From: Billgrantia pellis
GTDB taxonomy: Bacteria; Pseudomonadota; Gammaproteobacteria; Pseudomonadales; Halomonadaceae
Assembly: GCF_008297955.1 (NCBI RefSeq)
Contig: NZ_VTPY01000005.1
Coordinates: forward strand, 248,001-312,000
Direction of reading: 5' to 3'
Length of the DNA stretch: 64,000 nucleotides
A model generated the notes under the pieces. It searched no databases and was not told the DNA's origin. It worked only from the letters and a program-made list of their open reading frames with translations. Positions 16,588-24,794 of this stretch are shown piece by piece. Made by a program: the position numbers and the translations under genes. How positions within the stretch are numbered: position 1 is the first letter of the stretch; every line of letters starts with the position of its first letter.

Positions 16588-17634
16588 ATGCATAACAACA
16601 AATTCACCCTCCGATCCATCGCCACTTCCGTCAAGGCCGGCTTGGCATGCCTGGCGCTGACCGGTAGCGCCGTGGCCTTTCCGGTAACCGTGCTGGCTCA
16701 GGACGGTGAGGTCATCGAGATCCGCATGCAGCGGTACACCGGTACCGAGGAAGACGCGATCTTCCAGCGTCTTCAGGACATGCTGCATGAAGCCAGCGAT
16801 GGTCGTATCAAGCTGAATATCTTCCGCGGCGGCGAATTGGTACCCAATGACCAAATGTTTGCCGCCTTGCGTAGCGGCACCCTGCAGGCCATCTACGGCT
16901 ACGGCGGCTACTGGGGTGGGCAGATGGATACTGCCGTGCTCGAATCCGGCATACCCATGGCCTGGACCAGCCTCGAGGAAGCCCAGGAACTTTGGAATGA
17001 GCGCGGCCTCGGGGAGTTGCTGGCCGAGAACTACGCCGAGCAGGGGGTTCACTACACCGTGCCGGTTTTCGGGGGCAAGTTCGACCTGCTCACCAAGGAG
17101 CCGGTCGAGTCCCTGGCCGACATGAGTGAGCTCAAGATCCGTGCAACCCCATCCGTCTCGGCGGTGCTCAACCACTTCGACATTCCCACGGTCTACATAC
17201 CGCCGCAGGAGTTCTACATTGCCCTGAGCACCAATGCCATCGACGGTCTGATCTATGGCGGCCCCTATGACTATTCGGTACTCAAGCTCAACGAGGTGGC
17301 CACCAGCTACACCGAAATGAACATGCTGTATCCAGGCTTCGTCGATAACGTGCTGATCAACCAAAATGTCTGGAATCGCATGCCGGAGGATCTGCAGGAG
17401 ACCTTCATGGAGGTCACCGCCGAGTGGGCCGACTACCGTCATCAGAAATTCGTGGAGTGGAACGAGGAGGCGGCTCACCTGTTCGAGATTACCACTCTGC
17501 CGGAGAGCGATGTGCTGGCGATGACCGAGGCGGCTCAGGACGTCTGGAATGCCGAGGCCGAAAAGTCGCCGCGTGCCGCCGAAGCCATCGAGATGATTCG
17601 CGACATGGCTCGTGACAAGGGTCGCCTCGAGTGA
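16588..17634 (+). CDS. TRAP transporter substrate-binding protein (DctP type)
   Basis: 348-residue periplasmic binding protein with an N-terminal signal peptide (basic start, hydrophobic stretch about 17-35, cleavage near VLAQ-D). The mature part has the DctP-family fold, including the conserved Arg region ELKIRATPS that usually contacts a carboxylate of the ligand. AGGAGAACACACC precedes the ATG. The gene is followed by the membrane subunits with tight spacing. It delivers a carboxylate-bearing solute using the sodium gradient. In this operon the solute may be a guanidino acid or acyl-amino acid. Confidence 0.92.
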   Translation: MHNNKFTLRSIATSVKAGLACLALTGSAVAFPVTVLAQDGEVIEIRMQRYTGTEEDAIFQRLQDMLHEASDGRIKLNIFRGGELVPNDQMFAALRSGTLQAIYGYGGYWGGQMDTAVLESGIPMAWTSLEEAQELWNERGLGELLAENYAEQGVHYTVPVFGGKFDLLTKEPVESLADMSELKIRATPSVSAVLNHFDIPTVYIPPQEFYIALSTNAIDGLIYGGPYDYSVLKLNEVATSYTEMNMLYPGFVDNVLINQNVWNRMPEDLQETFMEVTAEWADYRHQKFVEWNEEAAHLFEITTLPESDVLAMTEAAQDVWNAEAEKSPRAAEAIEMIRDMARDKGRLE

Positions 17635-17648
17635 CCGGGAGCCAAGCG

Positions 17649-18218
17649 ATGCATCTGCTTCACGCCTGGATCCGTTGGCAGGACCGCCTGAGCGAATGGC
17701 TCGGGCGGTTCGTCGCCTGGCTTGGCTTCGTTCTGGTCTGCGTACTGGTATATGAGGTGGCGGCGCGGCAACTGCTGCGCTCGCCCACCAACTGGGCGCA
17801 TGAGGCCTCGACCCTGACGTATGGTGTCTACGCCATCCTGGCCGGCGCCTATACCGAGAAATGGCAGGGCCATGTGCGAATCGACATCTTTTACCAGCGC
17901 CTCTCGACGAAGGGAAAAGCGCTGGTTTCCTTCATCATCGGCGTACTCACGCTGATCCTGCTGACGCTTCTGCTCCACAGTGCCTACGACTTTGCCATGC
18001 AATCGGTGGCCATGCAGGAACGCTCCTTCCGCAGTACCTGGGCACCCGTCATCTGGCCGGTGAAAGTGATGATACCGCTAGCCGTGCTGTTGATCATGCT
18101 GCAAATGCTGGCCAACACCCTGCGCCATCTCTGCACCCTGCTGGGCCATCCCCTGGAGACCGATCCCACGAGCGGTCAGGACACCGACAGCCGGGGAGAT
18201 TCCCATGGTAAGTATTGA
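17649..18218 (+). CDS. TRAP transporter small permease (DctQ type)
   Basis: 189 residues with four membrane segments, at about 22-42, 55-75, 97-118 and 140-160 of the protein. The ATG at 17649 has CGGGAG upstream; a GTG at 17631 overlapping the previous stop is a possible alternative start. The 3' end overlaps the large permease gene by 14 bases. It joins the DctM-type subunit and receives substrate from the binding protein encoded just upstream. Confidence 0.88.
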   Translation: MHLLHAWIRWQDRLSEWLGRFVAWLGFVLVCVLVYEVAARQLLRSPTNWAHEASTLTYGVYAILAGAYTEKWQGHVRIDIFYQRLSTKGKALVSFIIGVLTLILLTLLLHSAYDFAMQSVAMQERSFRSTWAPVIWPVKVMIPLAVLLIMLQMLANTLRHLCTLLGHPLETDPTSGQDTDSRGDSHGKY

Positions 18219-19527
18219 TCCGATACTGCTGACGCTACTGATGTTTGGCGCCATGCTGACCCTGATGTTCTTCGGGGTGCCGCTGGCCTGGACCCTGATG
18301 GGAGTGGGCGTCGGCTTCGGCTACTGGATCTGGGGGCCGGACAGCCTCGGCATCATGCTGCCGTCGGTCTTTGGCCTGATGAACGAGTTCATTTTGGTCG
18401 CGCTGCCGTTGTTCATCCTGATGGGAATGATTCTGGAGCGATCCGGCATAGCGGATGATCTGTTCGAAATGATCTACAAGATCATGGGCGGGGTACGCGG
18501 CGGCTTGGGTATGGGGACCGTCGTGATCTGTGCCCTGATTGCCGCCATGGTGGGTATTACCGGTGCCGCCACCGTCAGCCTGGGGCTGATCGCGCTGCCC
18601 GCCATGCTCAAGCGCGGCTACAGCAAGCAACTCTCGGCGGGTGCCATCATGGCGGGCGGTGCGCTGGGGTTTCTCATACCGCCTTCCCTGGTCATGATTC
18701 TCTACGCCTTCCTGACCCGTGAATCGGTGGGCAAGCTGTTCGCAGCGGGCGTCATGCCCGGTTTGATGCTGGCTGCCATCTACATGCTCTACATCGGGAT
18801 TCGCTGTTACCGCAACCCGACGCTGGGACCGCCCATCGAGGCCTCCGAGCGGATCGGCACGTGGGAGAAAATCGTCGCACTGAAGGCCATGATTCTGCCC
18901 GGCGCCCTGATCGCCGTAGTGCTCGGAACCATGGCGATCGGTGTGGCGTCGCCCACCGAAGCCTCGGCGCTGGGCGCCTTTGGCGCCATGCTCTGCGCCT
19001 TGGCTCACGGCAAGCTCAACGTCGCCATGCTCAACAGTGCGCTGTTCAGTACGGCACGCATCATGGGCATGCTGATGTGGATCATGATCGGCGCGGTAAT
19101 CTTCTCGAAGATTTATATCGCCTTGGGGGCCGGCCAGGCGATCGTGGGCCAGATCATGGCCGCTGACCTGAGTCCTTACCTCGTCCTGAGCGTGATCCTG
19201 CTCAGCTATCTGGTATTGGGCATGTTCCTGGACGATTCGGCCATCCTGTTCATCACCGTGCCGCTCTACGTGCCAATCATCAAGGCGTTGGGTTTCGATC
19301 CGATCTGGTTCGCCACGCTGTTCGTGTTGGCGATGCAGAGCGCTTATCTGACGCCGCCCTTCGGCTACAACTTGTTCTACATGCGTTCGGTGGCGCCTCC
19401 AGAGGTGACGACCGGCGATCTCTATCGCTCGGTAATTCCGTTCCTGGCCATGCAGGTACTCGGCATCGTGCTGCTGGTGATGTTTCCACAGATTGCCTTG
19501 TGGCTGCCCGAGCTCATTTTCGATTAG
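18205..19527 (+). CDS. TRAP transporter large permease (DctM type)
   Basis: 440-residue transport subunit with about 12 membrane segments. Family signatures include GVPLAWTLMGVG near the N-terminus, AGGALGFLIPPSLVMILYA (about residue 150) and SPTEASALGAFGA (about 250). The ATG at 18205 is inside the dctQ-type gene and has GGGGAG upstream. Together with the two preceding genes it makes a complete tripartite symporter. Confidence 0.93.
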   Translation: MVSIDPILLTLLMFGAMLTLMFFGVPLAWTLMGVGVGFGYWIWGPDSLGIMLPSVFGLMNEFILVALPLFILMGMILERSGIADDLFEMIYKIMGGVRGGLGMGTVVICALIAAMVGITGAATVSLGLIALPAMLKRGYSKQLSAGAIMAGGALGFLIPPSLVMILYAFLTRESVGKLFAAGVMPGLMLAAIYMLYIGIRCYRNPTLGPPIEASERIGTWEKIVALKAMILPGALIAVVLGTMAIGVASPTEASALGAFGAMLCALAHGKLNVAMLNSALFSTARIMGMLMWIMIGAVIFSKIYIALGAGQAIVGQIMAADLSPYLVLSVILLSYLVLGMFLDDSAILFITVPLYVPIIKALGFDPIWFATLFVLAMQSAYLTPPFGYNLFYMRSVAPPEVTTGDLYRSVIPFLAMQVLGIVLLVMFPQIALWLPELIFD

Positions 19528-19535
19528 GAGATGCC

Positions 19536-19844
19536 ATGACCCGCCAACCGTTACCGGCCGAACCGACACGGCAACTCGAGGATGACAAAGTCATCGTGAC
19601 TCGCTGGGATTTCTTATCCGGCGCGGAGACCGGCTGGCATCGTCACCTCCATGACTACGTCGTCGTGCCGCTCGTGGATGGCGTGATGCGCCTGCATACC
19701 CCGGAAGGCAACCACGAGATCGACGTCAAGGCCGGTATGTCCTACCGCCGGCTGGCCGGGGTCGAGCACAACGTCATCAACGCGGGCGATGGCCATTTTG
19801 CCTTCGTCGAGATCGAACTCAAGGCGAGCCAGGAGGGCGAATAA
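19536..19844 (+). CDS. Small cupin-domain protein
   Basis: 102 residues, a single cupin barrel. The metal-site motif is GWHRHLHDYVVVPL (three His in about residues 29-34), followed by a second strand motif ending in VEHNVINAGD. TTAGGAG lies five bases before the ATG. It sits between the TRAP permease and guanidinobutyrase genes with almost no spacing. It could be an isomerase or a small-molecule sensor for the pathway. No specific activity can be assigned. Confidence 0.8.
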   Translation: MTRQPLPAEPTRQLEDDKVIVTRWDFLSGAETGWHRHLHDYVVVPLVDGVMRLHTPEGNHEIDVKAGMSYRRLAGVEHNVINAGDGHFAFVEIELKASQEGE

Positions 19845-19845
19845 C

Positions 19846-20796
19846 ATGGCGACTTTCAATCAGCCGCTGGGCGGCAACGAGATGCCTCGATTCGGCGGGC
19901 CCGGAACCATGATGCGCCTGCCTGCCCATGACGATGCTGCGGGGCTCGATGTCGCGTTCATTGGGGTGCCGATGGATATCGCCACGTCCAACCGCCCGGG
20001 CACCCGGCTGGGGCCGCGGCAGATTCGCGATGAATCGCGCATGCTGCGGCCCTACAACATGGCCACGCGCGCCGCGCCGTTCGATAGCCTCCAAGTAGGT
20101 GACATCGGTGATGTCCCGATTAACACCTTTCACCTCCCAAAGACGGTCGAAATCATCGAGCGGTACTACGACGAGGTGCTCAAGCACGCTTGCGTTCCGT
20201 TGACCCTGGGGGGCGATCACCTCATTACCTTGCCGATTCTGCGCGCGATGGCAAAAAAGCACGGGCCAGTGGGCCTGATTCATATCGATGCCCATGCCGA
20301 CGTGAACGAGCATATGTTCGGCGAGCCGCTGGCGCACGGTACGCCATTCCGGCGTGCCCAGGAGGAAGGCCTGCTGGCCCACGGCAAGGTAGTGCAGATC
20401 GGTCTGCGCGGCACCGGCTATGCGGCCGAGGATTTCGACTGGTGCCGTCAGCAGGGCTTTCGCGTCGTGCCGGCCGAAGAGTGCTGGTACCGCTCGCTGG
20501 CGCCGATGATGGCGGAGGTGCGTGCGCAGATGGGCGATACCCCTGTCTACATCTCCTTCGATATCGACGGCCTCGATCCGTCCGTGGCGCCCGGCACGGG
20601 AACCGTGGAGATGGGAGGTTTGACCTCTACCCAGGGCCTCGAGATCGTGCGCGGCGCGATGGGGCTCAATATCGTCGGTGGGGACCTGGTCGAAGTCTCC
20701 CCGCCTTATGATCCCAGCGGTAACACCGCGCTAATGGGCGCCACGTTGCTGTACGAGATGCTGTGCGTGCTGCCTGGCGTCCTGCGTCGTGGTTGA
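19846..20796 (+). CDS. gbuA: Guanidinobutyrase (ureohydrolase family)
   Basis: 316-residue manganese-type ureohydrolase that would hydrolyse 4-guanidinobutanoate to GABA and urea. Metal-binding motifs are GGDHLITLP, the DAHADVN motif (about residue 140) and SFDIDGLDPSVAPGTG (about 240). The NQPLGGNEMPRFGG start and the YNMATRAAPFDSL segment closely resemble Pseudomonas GbuA rather than agmatinase SpeB. The ATG directly follows the cupin stop; AGGAGGG lies in the end of the cupin gene. An AruI-like decarboxylase and an aldehyde dehydrogenase nearby supply exactly the precursor steps. Guanidinopropionase is the closest alternative activity. Confidence 0.85.
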   Translation: MATFNQPLGGNEMPRFGGPGTMMRLPAHDDAAGLDVAFIGVPMDIATSNRPGTRLGPRQIRDESRMLRPYNMATRAAPFDSLQVGDIGDVPINTFHLPKTVEIIERYYDEVLKHACVPLTLGGDHLITLPILRAMAKKHGPVGLIHIDAHADVNEHMFGEPLAHGTPFRRAQEEGLLAHGKVVQIGLRGTGYAAEDFDWCRQQGFRVVPAEECWYRSLAPMMAEVRAQMGDTPVYISFDIDGLDPSVAPGTGTVEMGGLTSTQGLEIVRGAMGLNIVGGDLVEVSPPYDPSGNTALMGATLLYEMLCVLPGVLRRG

Positions 20797-21763
20797 ACAG
20801 CGCGCGCAGGACATGACGGCCGAGCTCGGCGTCACCGTGGTCGCCGGCTTCCTGGGGGCCGGCAAGACGACCCTGGTGAATCACTTGCTGCAGCACGCCG
20901 ACGGCCGTCGGCTCGGGGTCATGGTCAACGATTTCGGGGCGCTCAACATCGACGAGGCGCTGGTCGACGAGCGTCGCGACGACCTGATCACCCTGAGCAA
21001 TGGCTGCGTATGCTGCAGTCTGCAGGGAGAGCTTTCTTCCTCCATCGAATCGATGATCAGGCGTCGGGGAGAGCAGCTCGATCATTTATTGATCGAATGC
21101 AGTGGCGTGTCGGATCCGGAGCGGGTGGTGAACGTGCTTCACTATCCGCGCCTTCGGGCCAGGGCCCGGCTGGACAACGTCATCACCCTGGTCGATGCCG
21201 CGCTCGATCACGCCGGCCTGAGTCCGGCCCTGCGTCACTTGGTAGCGTCACAAGTCGATAACGCCGACCTGGTCGTGATCAACAAGGTCGACCTGGTGGA
21301 CGAGCAGGACATCGCCCGGCTCGAGCAGGCCGTCCTGCTACCTGGCTCCCGTCACGTGAGAACTACCCAGGCAGCGCTGCCGGCGGATTTCGTCTTCTGG
21401 CCGGTATCGAGCGAGGCGCCTAAGTGTCGCCGCGTGCGTTCCCGTCTCTCCCCGGCGACGAGCATTGAAACCCTGGGGCTCAAGACGCTCAGCTGGAAGC
21501 ACGAGGGCGCTGTGGACATGACCGAGCTAAGTACGCTACTCCATGACATGCCTAAGCCAATCCTGCGCTTCAAGGGGGTCGTCCGTCTTGACGACGGGCG
21601 CGTGCTCGCGTTGCAGCGTGCGGCCGGACGGCTGACCAGTTGGGAACTCGGGAACTGGCCGAAGGGAGAGAGCCAACTGGTCTTCATCGGTGAGGATACG
21701 CCCTCTCTCTGGGAGTGGCTCTCCCTGCGCCTGGAGCGGCTGCCAGACTGCCAGCAAGACTAG
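20789..21763 (+). CDS. G3E-family GTPase (CobW/YjiA type), possible metallochaperone
   Basis: 324 residues. Walker A is GFLGAGKTTLVNH (about residues 20-32), the metal-binding CxCC is NGCVCCSL (about 72-79) and the guanine-specificity motif is NKVD (about 160). A CobW C-terminal domain fills about 250-320. The GTG at 20789 overlaps the gbuA stop; ATG 20813 is an alternative start. G3E GTPases insert or traffic metals (Co, Zn, Ni, Fe). Its overlap with a metal-dependent ureohydrolase gene suggests it loads that enzyme, which is inference. Its stop codon overlaps that of the convergent kinase gene in a CTAG. Confidence 0.85.
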   Translation: MVEQRAQDMTAELGVTVVAGFLGAGKTTLVNHLLQHADGRRLGVMVNDFGALNIDEALVDERRDDLITLSNGCVCCSLQGELSSSIESMIRRRGEQLDHLLIECSGVSDPERVVNVLHYPRLRARARLDNVITLVDAALDHAGLSPALRHLVASQVDNADLVVINKVDLVDEQDIARLEQAVLLPGSRHVRTTQAALPADFVFWPVSSEAPKCRRVRSRLSPATSIETLGLKTLSWKHEGAVDMTELSTLLHDMPKPILRFKGVVRLDDGRVLALQRAAGRLTSWELGNWPKGESQLVFIGEDTPSLWEWLSLRLERLPDCQQD

Positions 21764-22986
21764 CGAAAGGCCTCGTTGGCCAAATGATCGAACAGGTCCG
21801 GTCGCCCGACCTGGCCGCCTTTCAATACGATCGGCAATGGCCGATCGCTGCCGAAATTCGCCATGCAGAGCGATACCCCGGGATCGATATCGCCGCAGTG
21901 GGCGATGGAGCATGGACGAAGTGCGCGAATGATGGCGCTGGAGGTGTCTCCGCCGGCAATGGCCAGGGCGCCGACCCGCGCAGCCCGGACGACGGTATGT
22001 ATCAAGGCGGCCGAGCGTTGCGCCAGCTCGCGGGGTGTACCGGACGAGGCGCTGGCATCGAGGCATATCATTACGTTTTCCCCGCGTCGCAGTGCCGCGC
22101 AGGGGGCCGCTGCGATTTCCTCGACATGGCAGGAAGCCATGAGGCTTGACGGGGCCAGGGCGATGACCCGGTACGCGCTTGCTCGCCGGACCTGATCGGC
22201 GCTGACGGATGAACGGCTACCGACAAAAGCCAGTACTGGCCCATCGGCCTCGACTTGTTCTGGGGAGTGGCGTGGCCCATCGCCGACCACGGCCTCGGCG
22301 ACGCTGCTGGCGCCCGCGCAGAGAATCGGGGCATTGGCCTGCAGGTAGGCACCGACACGAGCAATGTCCCGATCGTCGATGGCATCGAAGAGCGTGACGC
22401 CATCCTCGGCCAGGCGCATGTCATCCTGGTGATGCAGGGCCACGCGATCCACAAGGCGTGGGGGTTTCCCCCCCAATGCCGCGACGTGCCGGGCGAGATC
22501 GCTCTCGTTCATGGGCGTTACCGGATGGGCCTTCATGATCGGATGCCGATCGATACGATAGACCGTTCCATCTGCTGCGCGAGCAAAAAGATGACCGAAA
22601 AGGCAGTAACGGCCGAGACTGGGCTGCCCCCCCAGAATGGCCCCGGATCGCATTCCCAGCGCACGACCCAGGATCTCCATGGCGCGGACGAAGTTGCCCG
22701 TTTCCGGCGAACTGTCGAAAGTGGAGCAGATCTTGAGATGCACGATCCCGGGCCGATGGGGCGCTAGCTTACGGGCAATCTCCTCCATCAGCGCGGCGTT
22801 TTCCGCGTTTCCCAGGGCCCGTGCCTCGCTGGCGATGCCGAAGGCATCGAGGCCTTCGACTTCATCCGGGTGGGGCACATCCAGGAAGAGGCGCACGGCA
22901 AGCCCCGCGCGAGCCAACGTGGCCAACGTGTCCGTCGCGCCGGTGAAATCGTCGGCGATAAAGATGTAGTTGGCGGATGCGGTCAC
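21760..22986 (-). CDS. Four-carbon acid sugar kinase family protein (DUF1537, OtnK/OiaK-like)
   Basis: About 408 residues. The N-terminal DUF1537 domain opens with IFIADDFTGATDT, the signature of these ATP-dependent sugar-acid kinases; the C-terminal nucleotide-binding domain has AIAGGDTSSAII (about residue 345). The start is taken as GTG 22986 with GGGGGA eight bases upstream, only two bases after the RuBisCO-like gene's stop. The longer open frame overlaps that gene and was discarded. It would phosphorylate a sugar acid that the RuBisCO-like protein then acts on, as OiaK does in D-apionate breakdown. Which acid is unknown. Confidence 0.85.
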   Translation of the reverse strand: MTASANYIFIADDFTGATDTLATLARAGLAVRLFLDVPHPDEVEGLDAFGIASEARALGNAENAALMEEIARKLAPHRPGIVHLKICSTFDSSPETGNFVRAMEILGRALGMRSGAILGGQPSLGRYCLFGHLFARAADGTVYRIDRHPIMKAHPVTPMNESDLARHVAALGGKPPRLVDRVALHHQDDMRLAEDGVTLFDAIDDRDIARVGAYLQANAPILCAGASSVAEAVVGDGPRHSPEQVEADGPVLAFVGSRSSVSADQVRRASAYRVIALAPSSLMASCHVEEIAAAPCAALRRGENVMICLDASASSGTPRELAQRSAALIHTVVRAARVGALAIAGGDTSSAIIRALRPCSIAHCGDIDPGVSLCMANFGSDRPLPIVLKGGQVGRPDLFDHLANEAFR

Positions 22987-22988
22987 GT

Positions 22989-24245
22989 TCAGCGTCCCCC
23001 GAAGGTATCGAGAGCCCGGGCGAGGGCCGGTGAGCGAACCGCATGCCGGGCTATATCGTCGCCCACCGACACGGCTTCCCATGCAGCCCGCAGGCTCTCC
23101 ACGCCAGCCCGAGGGCCATCGGGATGCGCGAGAATACCGCCACCGGCAAGGAACAGGAAATCGGTGCTTCCTCCGATGCGTGAGTGAGTCTGCCCCAGGG
23201 TGCCGGCCCACTGTCCCGAGGAGAACACGGGCAGCACCCGATCATCTTCGGCGCCGAGCGACGTCAGGCAGCGGCGCGCGGCGTGAGCGACCTCGTCGAT
23301 GGCATCGGCGAACTTCCCGTCCATGCCATGAACATGCAGGTGGTCGGCACCGGATAGGCGATAGAGGGTCTGCCATGCCGGGAAGGCGATACCATGTGCG
23401 GGATGCCTGCCGAAGGCGCCTGATCCGTTGCGATGCCCATGGAGGCAAAGTGGCGTGTGCTGTCGTAGCGCCTGGATCGCCGACAAACCGCACCAGTTGA
23501 GCGAGGCCATGACGCAACTGCCACCCTGCGCGAGCACATGGTCGGCGTGACGACGCATCGCGTCCAGTTCATCGGTGATGTTGAAGGCGACCATCACCTC
23601 CTTGCCGGTTCGCTCACGATGCTGGCGAACCACCTTCATCACGGCATCGACCCGCTCGCATACCGGTGCGCAGACCGGATTGCCGACGATTTCGTCGTCC
23701 TTGATGAAGTCTACGCCGGCCTCGCAGAGCATTTGGACCAAGTGGGCGATCTCGTCCGGTTTCATCCCGATATTGGGTTTGATGATCGTGCCAAAGAGCG
23801 GCCGGTCGGGTACCCCGAGGCTGCGCCGCGTTCCATCAATTCCCATGGCCGGCAGAGGATAGCGGGCGCGATATTCGGGACGCAGTGTGACGTCCACCAG
23901 CTTGAGGGCCGTGACCTCGCCCAGATCGAAGAGATTGCCGGCGACTACGGCAGCCAACGTAGGCAGGTTCACTCCGACATTGTCTTCCGGGTAAGCGATC
24001 TCGACCTCTGCCTGTCGCCATGGGCCGGAGGCTCCCTGGCGCTCCAGATAGGCGCTGGCCAGCGTTGGCCGGTCTCGCTCCCCGACGATCGTGAGGCGCT
24101 GTACGCGTGCGCCATGCCGCTTTCGCAACTCGTCCGTTTCGCCGGGAACGCGCACGAAAGTTCCAGCGCTCTGCTCGCCGGCCATCATCGCGGCGACCTT
24201 CTCCGGGTCCAGCGGGGTTTCCAGCAGGTAGCGGGCGATAATCAC
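22989..24245 (-). CDS. RuBisCO-like protein (non-carboxylating)
   Basis: 418 residues from GTG 24245, which overlaps the stop of the VOC gene as GTGA; GGAG lies eight bases upstream. The large-chain barrel is clear. It has Lys156 in GTIIKPNIG; Lys182-Asp183-Asp184-Glu185, matching the carbamylated-Lys/Mg site; His271 in HGHRNGSG; and HVHGMDGKF near 304. The second Lys of the KPK motif is Asn, and no loop-6 Lys precedes the SSGQWAG phosphate site, so it should not fix CO2. Relatives enolise or decarboxylate sugar-acid phosphates, for example 3-oxo-isoapionate-4-phosphate. The adjacent kinase supports a phosphorylated substrate. The specific reaction is not resolved. Confidence 0.88.
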   Translation of the reverse strand: MIIARYLLETPLDPEKVAAMMAGEQSAGTFVRVPGETDELRKRHGARVQRLTIVGERDRPTLASAYLERQGASGPWRQAEVEIAYPEDNVGVNLPTLAAVVAGNLFDLGEVTALKLVDVTLRPEYRARYPLPAMGIDGTRRSLGVPDRPLFGTIIKPNIGMKPDEIAHLVQMLCEAGVDFIKDDEIVGNPVCAPVCERVDAVMKVVRQHRERTGKEVMVAFNITDELDAMRRHADHVLAQGGSCVMASLNWCGLSAIQALRQHTPLCLHGHRNGSGAFGRHPAHGIAFPAWQTLYRLSGADHLHVHGMDGKFADAIDEVAHAARRCLTSLGAEDDRVLPVFSSGQWAGTLGQTHSRIGGSTDFLFLAGGGILAHPDGPRAGVESLRAAWEAVSVGDDIARHAVRSPALARALDTFGGR

Positions 24246-24787
24246 GACGACTTCTCCGCCAGCGAAGGAAAGGGGCGCACCGGATCGCTCCCGTCCCAAC
24301 CGATACTGGCTTCGTGAATCATGTCAAACATGCGGCCTTTCGGACCCTTGACCTCGGAGAGTTCGATGACCGTTCCCGGGTGTGCCTCGCGATCGAAATA
24401 GACGAAGCGACCATTGGCCCCGACCATACCCTCCATTTGGATCCTGAAGCCCAGCTCGCGCATGCGGGCAAGATCGGTATCGAAATCCTTCGTCCAGTAA
24501 GCCACATGCTGGAGCCCCATGTTCCCCGCCTGCATGAAGTCGCGATACATTGACGGCGCGTCGTTGCGCGTCTGAATCAGCTCGACCTGAATGAAGCCGG
24601 AGTTGGCCAGCGCGACGGAGTTCTCGACTTCGAAAGGTTCGCCCCCGTAGCGGTAACCCTCGATCGGTACGCGCGGGTTATAGAAGAAGGGGCCGACGCC
24701 CATCACTTGCGTCCAATGGGCCATGGCGGCCTCGATATCGGGCACGACATAGCCCAGCTGTCGGATTTCTCCCAGGAATCTGCTCAT
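24242..24787 (-). CDS. VOC-superfamily protein (glyoxalase / methylmalonyl-CoA epimerase fold)
   Basis: 181 residues with two beta-alpha-beta-beta-beta modules. Likely metal ligands are the Glu in VELIQ (about residue 72), His in LQHVAYW (about 96) and Glu in VIELSE (about 145). The first ligand position, normally His in xHxGIxV, is Gln in IRQLGYVV. It is seven bases after the TRAP permease gene and overlaps the RuBisCO-like gene by four bases, so it is part of the same pathway. It may epimerise or isomerise the imported acid. A lactoylglutathione lyase role is unlikely in this operon. Confidence 0.78.
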   Translation of the reverse strand: MSRFLGEIRQLGYVVPDIEAAMAHWTQVMGVGPFFYNPRVPIEGYRYGGEPFEVENSVALANSGFIQVELIQTRNDAPSMYRDFMQAGNMGLQHVAYWTKDFDTDLARMRELGFRIQMEGMVGANGRFVYFDREAHPGTVIELSEVKGPKGRMFDMIHEASIGWDGSDPVRPFPSLAEKSS

Positions 24788-24794
24788 GGATACC

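Noticed and set aside
18235..19569. 444-codon frame antisense to the DctM-type permease
   Set aside because: His/Gln-rich shadow typical of antisense to membrane proteins.
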